Shown: piece by piece, positions 23,066 to 30,837 of the stretch
Position numbering within the stretch: the stretch's first letter is position 1
Layout: each line of letters opens with the position of its first letter
NCBI GenBank assembly: GCA_944367045.1
Contig: CALVWI010000007.1
Location: 1 to 64,000 of the forward strand
DNA length: 64,000 bases
DNA from: an uncultured Clostridia bacterium
GTDB lineage: Bacteria; Bacillota; Clostridia; Christensenellales; Borkfalkiaceae
Direction of reading: 5' to 3'
The notes under the pieces: generated by a model
What the model saw: only the letters and a program-made list of their open reading frames with translations
Database searches by the model: none
Told to the model about the DNA's origin: nothing
Made by a program: the position numbers and the translations under genes

Positions 23066-24772
23066 TTACAACCAACGTTTTAAAGCATCTTTTATTTTGT
23101 CGATGTATCTCCAAAATATTTTTCTTTCTCCAACTGTCATGGGTCGCTGTCCAGGCAGTGGATTACCATTCAAATCGACCTTAGTCTGCCCCTGGTCTCC
23201 AGAAATATGGACATGAATCGGATCATGATCATTGGGATAATGATGATCGATTCGATACCCATTTCCCTCGACGATTCGTGAAAACAAGAGGGTCAATGAA
23301 AAAATACACACGCTTAACCCGACCGCAGAAATTGCTATCGCGCCACCAGCTGCTCCACCACCGGCAATACCTCCGCCTGCAATGGCCATTGCGCCACCGG
23401 CGCCGCCGATCATCGGAAACCCAAGCCCTGCGAGTGCACCAACTAAGCCGCCAAGCAGCGCTCCGCCTAAGATCGATCCTGCAAGTTCCCAGCCCTGAGC
23501 CCCATTGCTGCTTGCGATCAGTCCCGCTGTCGCCCCGCCGACCACAGCTCCCGTCACGGTCAAAGCAATGAGTAACGAGAGCACAAAATGCCCGCTGGGG
23601 TCGATGTTGTTGACGGGATCGTTCAGACAATAGGCGTACAGGTTGATGCCGCCGATCGTCTCGGGTTCAAGATAGCTGACAAGATCTTCGTTCAGGAATC
23701 TGCCCGTCTCGGGGTCGTAGTAGCGGCTGTTCAGGTAGTAAAGCCCGATGGACGAGTCGTAATAGTACCCACGGTAACGGAAGGGGTTGGCAAGCAAAAC
23801 GCCGTTCGTCGGCTCCTCCAACAAATTGCCCCAGGCGTCGTACACATACTCGCCGATGAGCGTGCCGCTCGAGCTGCAGATACCCACCACGTCGCCCTGC
23901 AAGTTCTTGCGGAACACATACTTCTGTCCGCTGTACTCAAACCCCGCAATACCACTTTCATCATAGAAATACCGCTTGATCTGACCGCTCGTCTTTTCAT
24001 AGACGATCCGCTCGCCGTCCACGCCGTACGTCGTCGTGGTACCGGGCGCACTCTTCCCCACGCGGATGCCGTCCGCATTGTAAGTGAACGTCCACGTCAC
24101 GTTGGGCGACGTCAACGAAGGGCACGTTCCCAACAGTCTCCCGCGCGTCCACGTCAGCGTCTTCCCGCGGTACGTCGTCGGGTTCCCGTTCGCATCGTAC
24201 ACGCAGCTCTCGCCGTTATAGCTCGACATCCGCCCGTTCTGATAGCTGTACGTTACCGTCTTGTTGGGCGTTCTGCCATCAAGGCTCAGACCATGATAAT
24301 CGTATTCCTTGCGGCAGGTGAGATTGCCTGCTTTATCATACTCATACGTTACCGTCTTGTGGCCCTTCACATTTTCCCGCGTCAGGCGATTCATGCCGTC
24401 ATATTGATAGGTGCGAAGATGAGTGCCGGGGCTGTGGACGATATTCTTGATGAGTCCGTTTCCGTCACAGGTATAGTTGTCCCAACTGTTATCTTTATAG
24501 GTGATGCGCATTTTCAGCGGGCTCGTATAGTCGCTGTCTGCCACATCCAGATATTCATAACATTCTTTTGCGACCGTTGTCGAACCCGAGTTCAGCGTCT
24601 TTGCCGTCACCCTGCCGAGGTCGTCGTAGGCATAGGTGTACGTTCCGAGCGGCGTCACAAGCTTCATCAGGCGGCCGAAGTCATCCGTCTCCTGCGTATA
24701 GGAATCGGAATTGCCCGAATGCGTATAGACAAGACGCTTCTGTTTCGCTGCGTCGTCATAGTGCGAGGCCAT
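23066..24772 (-). CDS. RHS/YD-repeat unit with hydrophobic/histidine-rich toxin tip (N-terminally truncated)
   Basis: The YD region and core match the unit at 19146 almost word for word, up to NLYAYCLNDPVNNIDPSGHF. The tip then has a long alanine/glycine-rich membrane stretch (about residues 395-490) and a compact end with HHYPNDHDPIHVHISGD and GERKIFWRYIDKIKDALKRW. The histidine cluster could be a metal-dependent active site. ATG at 24772 is downstream of the predicted promoter, so this start is compatible with transcription from the junction. It is truncated relative to full RHS proteins. Confidence 0.75.
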   Translation of the reverse strand: MASHYDDAAKQKRLVYTHSGNSDSYTQETDDFGRLMKLVTPLGTYTYAYDDLGRVTAKTLNSGSTTVAKECYEYLDVADSDYTSPLKMRITYKDNSWDNYTCDGNGLIKNIVHSPGTHLRTYQYDGMNRLTRENVKGHKTVTYEYDKAGNLTCRKEYDYHGLSLDGRTPNKTVTYSYQNGRMSSYNGESCVYDANGNPTTYRGKTLTWTRGRLLGTCPSLTSPNVTWTFTYNADGIRVGKSAPGTTTTYGVDGERIVYEKTSGQIKRYFYDESGIAGFEYSGQKYVFRKNLQGDVVGICSSSGTLIGEYVYDAWGNLLEEPTNGVLLANPFRYRGYYYDSSIGLYYLNSRYYDPETGRFLNEDLVSYLEPETIGGINLYAYCLNDPVNNIDPSGHFVLSLLIALTVTGAVVGGATAGLIASSNGAQGWELAGSILGGALLGGLVGALAGLGFPMIGGAGGAMAIAGGGIAGGGAAGGAIAISAVGLSVCIFSLTLLFSRIVEGNGYRIDHHYPNDHDPIHVHISGDQGQTKVDLNGNPLPGQRPMTVGERKIFWRYIDKIKDALKRWL

Positions 24773-24832
24773 GAGGATCGTCTCGGAACCCTTCTTATAG
24801 TTCTCGATTATGCTGTTCCCGCTTTCACTATA

Positions 24833-24927
24833 ATTATACGTCGTCCCACTGTAATTGTCAATCCCCCAATTTCAGCAAAAAGGACAACCAAACCACGGAA
24901 AAAGGAGCATGGAATCAACCATGCTCC
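24833..24927 (-). promoter_or_regulatory. RHS cassette junction 3: terminator plus perfect promoter
   Basis: Hairpin GGAGCATGG-N6-CCATGCTCC (24927-24904), then GGGGATTGACA: TTGACA (24861-24856), 17-nt spacer, TATAAT (24838-24833) on the minus strand, an exact consensus. The hexamers lie in RHS codons (DNYSGTTYNY). Confidence 0.68.
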
Positions 24928-24976
24928 TTTTGTTGCGCATCACTATTTGGAATCATCTCGATTTTTTTAACGAAAT

Positions 24977-25223
24977 TCACTTGCTATACTTATCTCGATT
25001 ATTAAGAATCAAGTTAAGCGAATCATGCGTCATAAAACCACACGAGTAGCCAGTATCGGAGTCAAAATTCAAATGATGCAGATTTGGATCATTCTTTAAC
25101 TCTAAAAGAGTTTCAATTAAGAAATCAATACTCTTATTGTCCACTTCGATTTGAACAGTATAGTGATCGATACACTCTATTTTTAATCTTCCTGCAAGTG
25201 AATCATTTTCTTTTCTTTTCATG
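24977..25223 (-). CDS. Probable Imm32-like immunity protein (82 aa)
   Basis: ATG at 25223 is chosen because AGGAGG, which overlaps the stop of the tip gene, lies about 7 nt upstream; a longer frame from 25249 has no site. Text such as GRLKIECIDHYTVQIEV and FDSDTGYSCGFMTHDSLNLIL resembles short Imm32-type immunity proteins; this is from memory. Neutralises the tip at 25234 by position. Confidence 0.6.
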
Positions 25224-25233
25224 AGCATTCCTC

Positions 25234-26106
25234 CTAAATTATCCAGCATCTAAATAAACTATACAATACATGTTCATATGGAATTGGTTTGGTTCCTTTA
25301 AAATATTCTAAATTTAAATGGTTTCCTATCATTTCCCCTTTGTACATGTGCGGAGTATCAAATCTCATTTGTCTCAATCCATCTTTAGATACATATCTAG
25401 CTGTTCCTGAATTTGTATATCCTGCTTTATTATATCCTTTCCCTAAATATTTTTGACCATACCTAGCCGCCTTGTATTGACCAGTCATATGATAAAATCC
25501 TAAAACCATACTTCCAACTGCAGCGACACCTTCAGTTACACCTGCGTAAATGTTGTAAGCCGAATCACTCCACCCCAGTTCGTTAAACAAGCCATCCCTT
25601 ACAAAATTATATTGCGTCCCGGCTTCAATCATTGTTGCAACTCCATTGACGCCAGTGAGAACTCCAGCTCCAAGAGTTACTCCGGCAATTACCGACATTG
25701 CAAGTGGAATCCCGGCTCCAAATGTTGTTAGCGATAACGCAATGGCACATATCGCAGTAACCAACATTCCTAAACCAATCCAAAATGTATTCCATTCCCA
25801 ACTATGCCCGCTCGGATCAACATAATTGACAGGGTCGTTGCCGCAATAAGCGTAAGGGTTGATGCCGCCGATCGTTGCGGGGTCAAGGTAGCTCACAAGA
25901 TCTTCGTTCAGGAAGCGGCCCGTCTCGGGATCGTAGTAGCGGCTGTTCAGGTAGTAAAGCCCGATGGAAGTATCATAGTAGTACCCGCGGTAGCGGAAGG
26001 GGTTAGCAAGAAGCACCTCGCTTTCCGGCTCATTCAACAGATTCCCCCACGCATCGTACTCATACTCGCCGATGAGCGTGCCGGCTGCACCTTTATGATA
26101 CCGCAA
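25234..26106 (-). CDS. Orphan RHS tip with C-terminal toxin domain
   Basis: Begins at the same RHS word as the unit at 21715 (GTLIGEYEYDAWGNLLNEPE), continues to NPYAYCGNDPVNYVDPSGHS, then a hydrophobic pre-toxin stretch (about residues 100-190) and an end domain with YTNSGTARYVSKDGLRQMRFD and MIGNHLNLEYF. The RQMRF/NLE text is one I recall from RHS C-terminal toxins. The TTG at 26106 lies within the promoter, so the working start is probably lower down. Its stop codon is part of the ribosome site of the next gene. Confidence 0.66.
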   Translation of the reverse strand: MRYHKGAAGTLIGEYEYDAWGNLLNEPESEVLLANPFRYRGYYYDTSIGLYYLNSRYYDPETGRFLNEDLVSYLDPATIGGINPYAYCGNDPVNYVDPSGHSWEWNTFWIGLGMLVTAICAIALSLTTFGAGIPLAMSVIAGVTLGAGVLTGVNGVATMIEAGTQYNFVRDGLFNELGWSDSAYNIYAGVTEGVAAVGSMVLGFYHMTGQYKAARYGQKYLGKGYNKAGYTNSGTARYVSKDGLRQMRFDTPHMYKGEMIGNHLNLEYFKGTKPIPYEHVLYSLFRCWII

Positions 26107-26166
26107 AATGAAAGCCTTGTCAATCCCCCAAACACGGCAAAAGGAGCATGGAATGATCCATGCTCC
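26095..26166 (-). promoter_or_regulatory. RHS cassette junction 4: terminator plus promoter
   Basis: Hairpin GGAGCATGG-N6-CCATGCTCC (26166-26143) with TTTTGCCG, then GGGGATTGACA: TTGACA (26123-26118), 17-nt spacer, TATCAT (26100-26095) on the minus strand. Spacing and sequence closely match junction 2. Confidence 0.65.
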
Positions 26167-26178
26167 TCTTCCTGCGCG

Positions 26179-26730
26179 TCATGATTTGGGATCATCTCGG
26201 TTTTTCCGGCGAAATCCTTTTTGCATCCGATCTTCTTCAAGAATAACTTGTTTCCCGTTTAGAGCTTCGGCATTTTCTTTGATTTTATCGATGATATCAC
26301 ATAATTGATAATCGCTGAATCGAAGAACTTCGATCACTTGCTGTGAGACATCCTCGTAACAAAAATGAAGACGTTCATAAAATCCATCATGATCGATTCC
26401 ACCAGAAACATACATAGCATGAAGATCTTTCAACCCGACCCTAAGCCATTTGATCTTGATGAGAAGAAACATCAAGCGTCCTTCTGGCAAGAGCACTTCC
26501 GTAGAAGTAATGCGGATACGATAGACAATGATCTCTCTTATTCCAATGACAAGCGTAAACCCAGATATCACCAGCAAAAAAATACACCAATACCACAGAT
26601 TCGGATAATAATACAAAATGAAGAATGAGCCTACAAACATCCCGGGAAAAACCAAAAGCCCCAGGACGATATTGGTATAAAAATACCATCCCTTGGGCTT
26701 CAAAACCCATTCGCTTTGGTGTTTTTCCAT
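26179..26730 (-). CDS. Orphan membrane immunity-like protein (183 aa)
   Basis: Two membrane helices near the N-terminus (about 17-40 and 45-68), then a PH-like beta-rich domain and a basic tail (GFRRKNRDDPKS). AAGGGAGG lies just before ATG 26730. It has the place and promoter arrangement of the other immunity genes but no tip gene upstream, so it looks like an antidote kept after loss of its toxin. Confidence 0.6.
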   Translation of the reverse strand: MEKHQSEWVLKPKGWYFYTNIVLGLLVFPGMFVGSFFILYYYPNLWYWCIFLLVISGFTLVIGIREIIVYRIRITSTEVLLPEGRLMFLLIKIKWLRVGLKDLHAMYVSGGIDHDGFYERLHFCYEDVSQQVIEVLRFSDYQLCDIIDKIKENAEALNGKQVILEEDRMQKGFRRKNRDDPKS

Positions 26731-26807
26731 ATTCCTCCCTTGATTGCAACGAAGCGCCCGATTTGATCGATCGGAGCTTTTTTTGCTGCGGATCGTGCTC
26801 TATTGTC

Positions 26808-26836
26808 ATTTTACCGTGACCAGCTCAAATTGTCAA
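26808..26836 (-). promoter_or_regulatory. Promoter at the outermost RHS cassette join
   Basis: TTGACA (26836-26831), 17-nt spacer, TAAAAT (26813-26808) on the minus strand, driving the orphan immunity gene. No GGAGCATGG hairpin precedes it; the GC-rich palindrome at 26873 lies there instead. Confidence 0.6.
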
Positions 26837-26872
26837 TACGCAGGGGCAAAGTTGTATCCATGTTGTATCCTT

Positions 26873-26906
26873 GCGGCGGCGGGGGCCGACTTGCCCCCGC
26901 CGCCGC
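26873..26906. repeat. GC-rich palindrome, copy 1
   Basis: GCGGCGGCGGGGGC, 6-nt loop, GCCCCCGCCGCCGC. On the plus strand it is followed by a C/T-rich tract of about 150 nt and then by a conserved promoter segment (about 27052-27085). Confidence 0.8.
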
Positions 26907-27051
26907 ATCTCATAACCAACCGCCGCGTCTTATCACCCCCTCGCTCCCTCTCGCCCCCTCACTCCACCACCCTTTCGTCCCGCCCCTCTCCACTCCCCTC
27001 TTCTTGTTCCGACCGCCCGACCTTTTTGTCCGCGCCATATTCTCCACTTGT

Positions 27052-27083
27052 TTTTCGGCGAGAGACGTGCTATAATGGCAGCA
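27052..27083 (+). promoter_or_regulatory. Repeated promoter module, copy 1
   Basis: TTCGGCGAGAGACGTGCTA then TAATGGCAGCA: the -10 TATAAT is at 27070-27075. The same words recur at about 27668-27700 and, with changes, at 30321-30352, each after a palindrome copy and a pyrimidine-rich tract. Confidence 0.55.
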
Positions 27084-27213
27084 TGAACAAAGAAGAGCTC
27101 CTCTCGGTTGAGTTCGGGGCATCAAAAGCGGAGAATTTTCAGAAAGGGCGCAGAAGACCATGTTGAAAATTCTGTCAAAGAAAGAAGTCATTTCGGTTAT
27201 AAGAGGAGCATAG
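27084..27213 (+). pseudogene. Small leader frame and possible hicA remnant
   Basis: ATG 27084 opens a 27-codon frame (NKEELLSVEFGASK) that partly matches words after the second promoter copy (NLLSKELGASK near 27710). Overlapping its stop, ATG 27160 opens 17 codons (MLKILSKKEVISVIRGA) resembling the first residues of HicA toxins before a stop. With a HicB-like gene following, this may be what is left of hicA. Evidence is thin. Confidence 0.3.
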
Positions 27214-27220
27214 AGCACGC

Positions 27221-27478
27221 ATGAAAAATCTCATTTACCCCGCAGTTTTTCACAAAGACGAGGATGGGACGTACACGGTGACCTTTCCCGACCTCGATGG
27301 GTGTTTGACCTATGGCAGCACCCCGGAAGAGGCCGCTCTTATGGCGGGCGACGCACTGTTTGCGTGGTTGAGCGCCTTTCAGGACGTCCCCGCGCCGAGC
27401 GATATGGCCGACATCAAATCAGGTACGGGCGATTTCGTACAGCTTGTCCGTGCGTCCCCTTTCGAAAAGGGAACCTGA
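27221..27478 (+). CDS. HicB-family antitoxin-like protein (85 aa)
   Basis: MKNLIYPAVFHKDEDGTYTV, FPDLDGCLTYG and EEAALMAGDAL are the standard HicB N-terminal (partial RNase H) fold. The C-terminal DNA-binding part usual in longer HicB proteins is short or missing. No intact HicA toxin is adjacent; only a possible remnant lies upstream. AGGAG is about 14 nt before the start, rather far. Confidence 0.75.
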   Translation: MKNLIYPAVFHKDEDGTYTVTFPDLDGCLTYGSTPEEAALMAGDALFAWLSAFQDVPAPSDMADIKSGTGDFVQLVRASPFEKGT

Positions 27479-27524
27479 ACCGCCAAACGCCCTGCCGAGG
27501 CGGCAACTTCATAACGATTTTTAT

Positions 27525-27564
27525 GCGGCGGCGGGGGCGCGCCAAATGCGCGCCCCGCCGCCGC
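27525..27564. repeat. GC-rich palindrome, copy 2
   Basis: Same 5' arm as the others (GCGGCGGCGGGGGCGCGC); the 3' arm has one C fewer. It follows hicB and precedes a C/T-rich tract and the second promoter module (TATAAT near 27690). Confidence 0.8.
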
Positions 27565-27759
27565 GTCTCATTCCAACCACCCCCTCTCACTCCAACCGCC
27601 TCCACTCTCCCCTTCTCACATCAAACCGCCCGCCCTTTTGTCAGCGCCATCTTCCCCCTCCCCCTTGTATTTCGGCGAGAGACGTGCTATAATGGCAGCA
27701 AGAACAAATAAAAATCTTCTTTCGAAAGAGCTCGGGGCATCAAAAAAGGGAGGGAGCAC

Positions 27760-28233
27760 ATGATAGTTTTTTGCGGAGCATTCTCTGACAAGGCGCAAAA
27801 GATCATGTTAAAGATTCAATTTAAAATAGGGCTTTTGCCATCAGTGGTCATCTTTGCCATCTTTACGGCAGTGCTCATCATTCTTTGTGCTCTCACGGAT
27901 CTGTGGATCATCATGCTCTTTGAGCTTATGGTGGTTTTTACTATTTCTCTCGTGGCGGCGAGTCCGTACCTTGAACGAAAAAAGACGCTGAGGCTTTCCC
28001 TTCCGAAAAAAGTTGTGATAGACAGCGGCTTTATTTCCGCCGTGTGGGAAAACGGCGAAATGCAAAAGCCCATATCGGACGTCAAAAAAATTATGAAAAT
28101 GGACGGCTGCTACCACATTATTCTCCGAGGCCCGAAATTACAAGACGTCTTTTGCGAAGCCGCGTGCATGACGGAGGGTTCGGTCGAGGAGTTCGAGCGC
28201 CTCTTTCAAGGGAAGATCGAGGAACAGAAATAA
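27760..28233 (+). CDS. Membrane protein with PH-like domain (157 aa)
   Basis: Two membrane helices (about residues 25-45 and 48-66: LLPSVVIFAIFTAVLIIL and WIIMLFELMVVFTISLV), then a soluble beta-rich domain ending in GSVEEFERLFQGK. This layout (two helices plus PH-like domain) is common in Firmicute proteins of unknown role. Ribosome site GGGAGG. It sits 12 nt before the next gene, so the two are probably co-transcribed. Confidence 0.65.
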   Translation: MIVFCGAFSDKAQKIMLKIQFKIGLLPSVVIFAIFTAVLIILCALTDLWIIMLFELMVVFTISLVAASPYLERKKTLRLSLPKKVVIDSGFISAVWENGEMQKPISDVKKIMKMDGCYHIILRGPKLQDVFCEAACMTEGSVEEFERLFQGKIEEQK

Positions 28234-28245
28234 AGGCGGTTTGAG

Positions 28246-28791
28246 ATGGATGATAAGCTCAAAAAAGTTGCCGGCTCTCTGGAATACGGGCTCGTGTTCA
28301 GCAGGCGATGGCAAACGATGCTTTCCGTTGGCATTGCCGCCTTCCTGTTGGCCGCAGGTGTCTGGACCGTGCTGATTTTCACGGAAGGTCGGGCGGAAGG
28401 CGAGGGCGGTTTTGCCGTGGTCTTTATCCTGAACGCTCTCATGTATATCGGGTTTGCGGCATGGCTCGTCGTCCTGCTCGTCAAAAATCAGAGACTGCTC
28501 AAAAAGATCAAAGTATGGATGCAGGATGCGGTCCCCTATACCGTCTTTGCGGAAAAGGCGGATGAGGACCGAATAGGGTATCGCTGGAAGTACCTGCCTG
28601 CCGTCAGGATCGTTGTCCGTTTTCGCTATCAGGGAAGAAGGATCACCCGATTCAGCGGGGAGGGACGAAACGGGCTGAACACCCGCGACGGGTATGCCCC
28701 AGGCTGGAACAAGTATTGCAATCGCGAGATCGACATTCTCTATTCACCCAAGTATGACCAAGTCATCGTTCTCAAAGATCCCAAGTCATAA
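28246..28791 (+). CDS. Membrane protein of unknown function (181 aa)
   Basis: Two membrane helices (about 26-46 and 58-80) followed by a soluble domain with VRIVVRFRYQGRRITR and EIDILYSPKYDQVIVL, which resembles a DUF3592-like pattern. No catalytic motif is seen. Follows 27760 closely and ends just before palindrome copy 3. Confidence 0.62.
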   Translation: MDDKLKKVAGSLEYGLVFSRRWQTMLSVGIAAFLLAAGVWTVLIFTEGRAEGEGGFAVVFILNALMYIGFAAWLVVLLVKNQRLLKKIKVWMQDAVPYTVFAEKADEDRIGYRWKYLPAVRIVVRFRYQGRRITRFSGEGRNGLNTRDGYAPGWNKYCNREIDILYSPKYDQVIVLKDPKS

Positions 28792-28821
28792 ACACCGAAT
28801 GATGAGCGCAAGACGAAGAGA

Positions 28822-28862
28822 GCGGCGGCGGGGGCGCGCCAAATGCGCGCCCCCGCCGCCGC
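28822..28862. repeat. GC-rich palindrome, copy 3
   Basis: GCGGCGGCGGGGGCGCGC, CAAAT, then GCGCGCCCCCGCCGCCGC. It is followed by a C/T-rich tract; the promoter downstream is a different one, with a C homopolymer. Confidence 0.82.
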
Positions 28863-29053
28863 GACTTATTACCTCCCTCTCGCTCCCTCTCGCCCGCTCC
28901 TTTCCCGCCGAGCCCCTCGCCTCTCCCTTCTCGTCCCTCCTCACATCAATCCGCCGCCCCTTTTCCCGCCTTACAGCTCCCCTTGTCCTCAAGCCGTGCG
29001 GTCTCCGCAAAAGGTAAAACAAAAATGCTATAAAGTCGAAACAATTGTGCAAG

Positions 29054-29082
29054 ACATCACCCCCCCCCCTCTATGATATAAT
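29054..29082 (+). promoter_or_regulatory. Promoter with a 10-C homopolymer in the spacer
   Basis: TATAAT at 29077-29082, preceded by an uninterrupted run of ten C at 29060-29069 between it and the nearest -35-like bases (AAGACA 29051-29056, spacer 20). A change in run length would alter promoter spacing. Confidence 0.45.
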
Positions 29083-29110
29083 GATGACGAGAAAAAAGGG
29101 AGAGAAAATT

Positions 29111-29359
29111 ATGGAAAGATCGACAAAGATCAAGCTCATCATTACAGCGGCGAGCATCGTCATTGAACTCGGTTTAGCCGTGGCGGCATACTGCCTCTTT
29201 TCGGTGCTGGACTTTTGGGACGCCTATCTCCTCTACTCCTCACTGCATAGGGATAAGTTTGAGCTTGCCGCAGCGGGCGTGATCGCGGGGATGGTTTTCA
29301 TTGTTGCTCTGAATGTCATTATTTGGCTGAGCGACAGGATCTTCTCAGACGACGATTGA
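29111..29359 (+). CDS. Small membrane protein (82 aa)
   Basis: ATG at 29111 is chosen for the GGGAGAG about 8 nt upstream. Two membrane helices (about 9-32 and 52-74) and an acidic end (SDDD). No recognised family. Expression may vary with the C run in its promoter. Confidence 0.6.
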   Translation: MERSTKIKLIITAASIVIELGLAVAAYCLFSVLDFWDAYLLYSSLHRDKFELAAAGVIAGMVFIVALNVIIWLSDRIFSDDD

Positions 29360-29365
29360 TTTTAT

Positions 29366-29406
29366 GCGGCGGCGGGGGCGCGCCAAATGCGCGCCCCCGC
29401 CGCCGC
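29366..29406. repeat. GC-rich palindrome, copy 4
   Basis: Identical in the arms to copy 3; begins 7 nt after the stop of the small membrane protein, as a terminator would. Confidence 0.82.
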
Positions 29407-29505
29407 GTCTTATTACCAAGCCGCCGCTTTATACCACCCCACATACTTGCAAACATCCCCAATTTATGCTATACTCTGACCATCCCGCATGATAAGGAGT
29501 AAAAT

Positions 29506-30141
29506 ATGGCGTTTGACTACAAGAAGGAATACAAAGAATTCTATCTGCCGAAGAACACGCCCGAGATCATAGAAATTCCGAAGATGAACTACATCGCCGT
29601 CCGCGGCAAGGGCGACCCGAACGAGGAACACGGAGAGTACAAAGCCTCGATCGGCTTGCTGTACGGCATCGCCTACACCATCAAGATGAGCCACAAGGGA
29701 ACACACAAAATAGCAGGCTTTTTTGAGTTTGTCGTACCTCCCCTCGAGGGGCTTTGGCGGCAAGATGACGCAGCGGAACTTGATTATTCCAGGAAAGAAG
29801 ATATGCAGTTCATATCCATGATGCGGCTGCCCGACTTCGTGACTGAGGACGATTTTGAGTGGGCGGTGCGCGAAGCGACGAACAAGAAAAAGCAAGATTT
29901 TTCCAAGGTCGAGTTCTTCCCCTATGACGAGGGCCTGTGCGTGCAATGTATGCACATCGGCTCCTATGACGATGAGCCCGCCACCGTTGCGCTCATGCAC
30001 GACTATATGAAGGCAAACGGATATGAGCCGGACATCTCGGACACACGGTATCATCACGAGATCTATCTGAGCGATCCGAGGAAGTGCGACATATCCAAAT
30101 TAAAAACAGTTATACGCCATCCCATCCGAAAGGTGAAGTAA
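29506..30141 (+). CDS. GyrI-like domain protein
   Basis: Begins MAFDYKKEYKEFYLPK, then IIEIPKMNYIAVRGKGDPN, and later QFISMMRLPDFVTEDDF and HEIYLSDPRK, which is the text of the GyrI-like/SbmC-type small-molecule binding family. These stand-alone proteins bind or hydrolyse hydrophobic compounds; no DNA-binding domain is attached. AAGGAG ribosome site and a TATAAT-like TATACT at about 29469. Confidence 0.85.
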   Translation: MAFDYKKEYKEFYLPKNTPEIIEIPKMNYIAVRGKGDPNEEHGEYKASIGLLYGIAYTIKMSHKGTHKIAGFFEFVVPPLEGLWRQDDAAELDYSRKEDMQFISMMRLPDFVTEDDFEWAVREATNKKKQDFSKVEFFPYDEGLCVQCMHIGSYDDEPATVALMHDYMKANGYEPDISDTRYHHEIYLSDPRKCDISKLKTVIRHPIRKVK

Positions 30142-30194
30142 GCGAAGACTTCTCATATCAACAGATGTCCGCGCGACAATATTTCAATTTTTAT

Positions 30195-30234
30195 GCGGCG
30201 GCGGGGGCGCGCAAATGCGCGCCCCCGCCGCCGC
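30195..30234. repeat. GC-rich palindrome, copy 5
   Basis: One base shorter in the loop than copies 3 and 4. Followed by a C/T-rich tract and the third promoter module (TTTCGGCGGGAAATGTGC then TATAATGG, about 30321-30348) that drives the peroxidase gene. Confidence 0.8.
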
Positions 30235-30371
30235 GTCTTAATAGGCACCGTATCTTATTCCGCCCTCCCCATTCACCGCCCGCCCTCATTCCCGAGAACG
30301 CCCGCTCCGTCCCTTGCCTTTCGGCGGGAAATGTGCTATAATGGCGGCAAGAAACTTTAAGGAGGCAACTC

Positions 30372-30824
30372 ATGCTGCAAGAAGGTACTTTGGCACCCGA
30401 CTTTACGCTCCCCGACAAGGACGGCAACCCCGTCACGCTCTCTTCCCTCCGCGGAAAGAAGGTCGTGCTCTACTTCTACCCCAAGGACAACACCCCCGGC
30501 TGCACGCGTCAGGCGCAGGCCTATGCCGCCCTCAACGATGAATTTACGGAGAAGAACGCCGTCGTCATCGGCGTGAGCAAGGACTCGACGGCATCTCACC
30601 AAAAGTTCGCCGAGAAGTACTCCCTCCCCTTCCTGCTGCTCTCCGACCCCGACACGGCCGTGCTGCAAGCCTACGGCGTGTGGCAGGAGAAGGTGCACTG
30701 CGGCAAGACCTCGATGGGCGTCGTGCGCACCACCTATCTCATCGACGAGGAGGGCAAGGTCGCGAAGGTGATGGAAAAGGTCAAGCCCGACACCAACGCG
30801 CAGTCCGTGCTCAAGCTGCTTTAA
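30372..30824 (+). CDS. bcp: Thioredoxin-dependent thiol peroxidase (PrxQ/Bcp type)
   Basis: Peroxiredoxin reducing hydrogen peroxide and organic peroxides. The peroxidatic cysteine is Cys44 in DNTPGCTRQAQ; VLYFYPKDNTPGCT, LLLSDPD and GVVRTTYLIDEEG are typical. The resolving cysteine usually five residues after the first is absent (Gln/Ala there), so recycling may use another thiol. Full length at 150 aa. AAGGAGG ribosome site. Confidence 0.93.
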   Translation: MLQEGTLAPDFTLPDKDGNPVTLSSLRGKKVVLYFYPKDNTPGCTRQAQAYAALNDEFTEKNAVVIGVSKDSTASHQKFAEKYSLPFLLLSDPDTAVLQAYGVWQEKVHCGKTSMGVVRTTYLIDEEGKVAKVMEKVKPDTNAQSVLKLL

Positions 30825-30837
30825 GCTGTCCGCGGCC

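Noticed and set aside
23588-24970. A 460-codon plus-strand frame across the RHS gene
   Set aside because: Shadow of the RHS repeats; the same antisense text recurs opposite the other RHS units (VVKPDGxVVIVPTVTEGV), which shows it follows the RHS codons.
26873-30234. CRISPR array suggested by the regularly recurring palindrome
   Set aside because: Copies are 0.5-1.3 kb apart with genes between them, are much more GC-rich than a typical repeat, and no cas genes are present.
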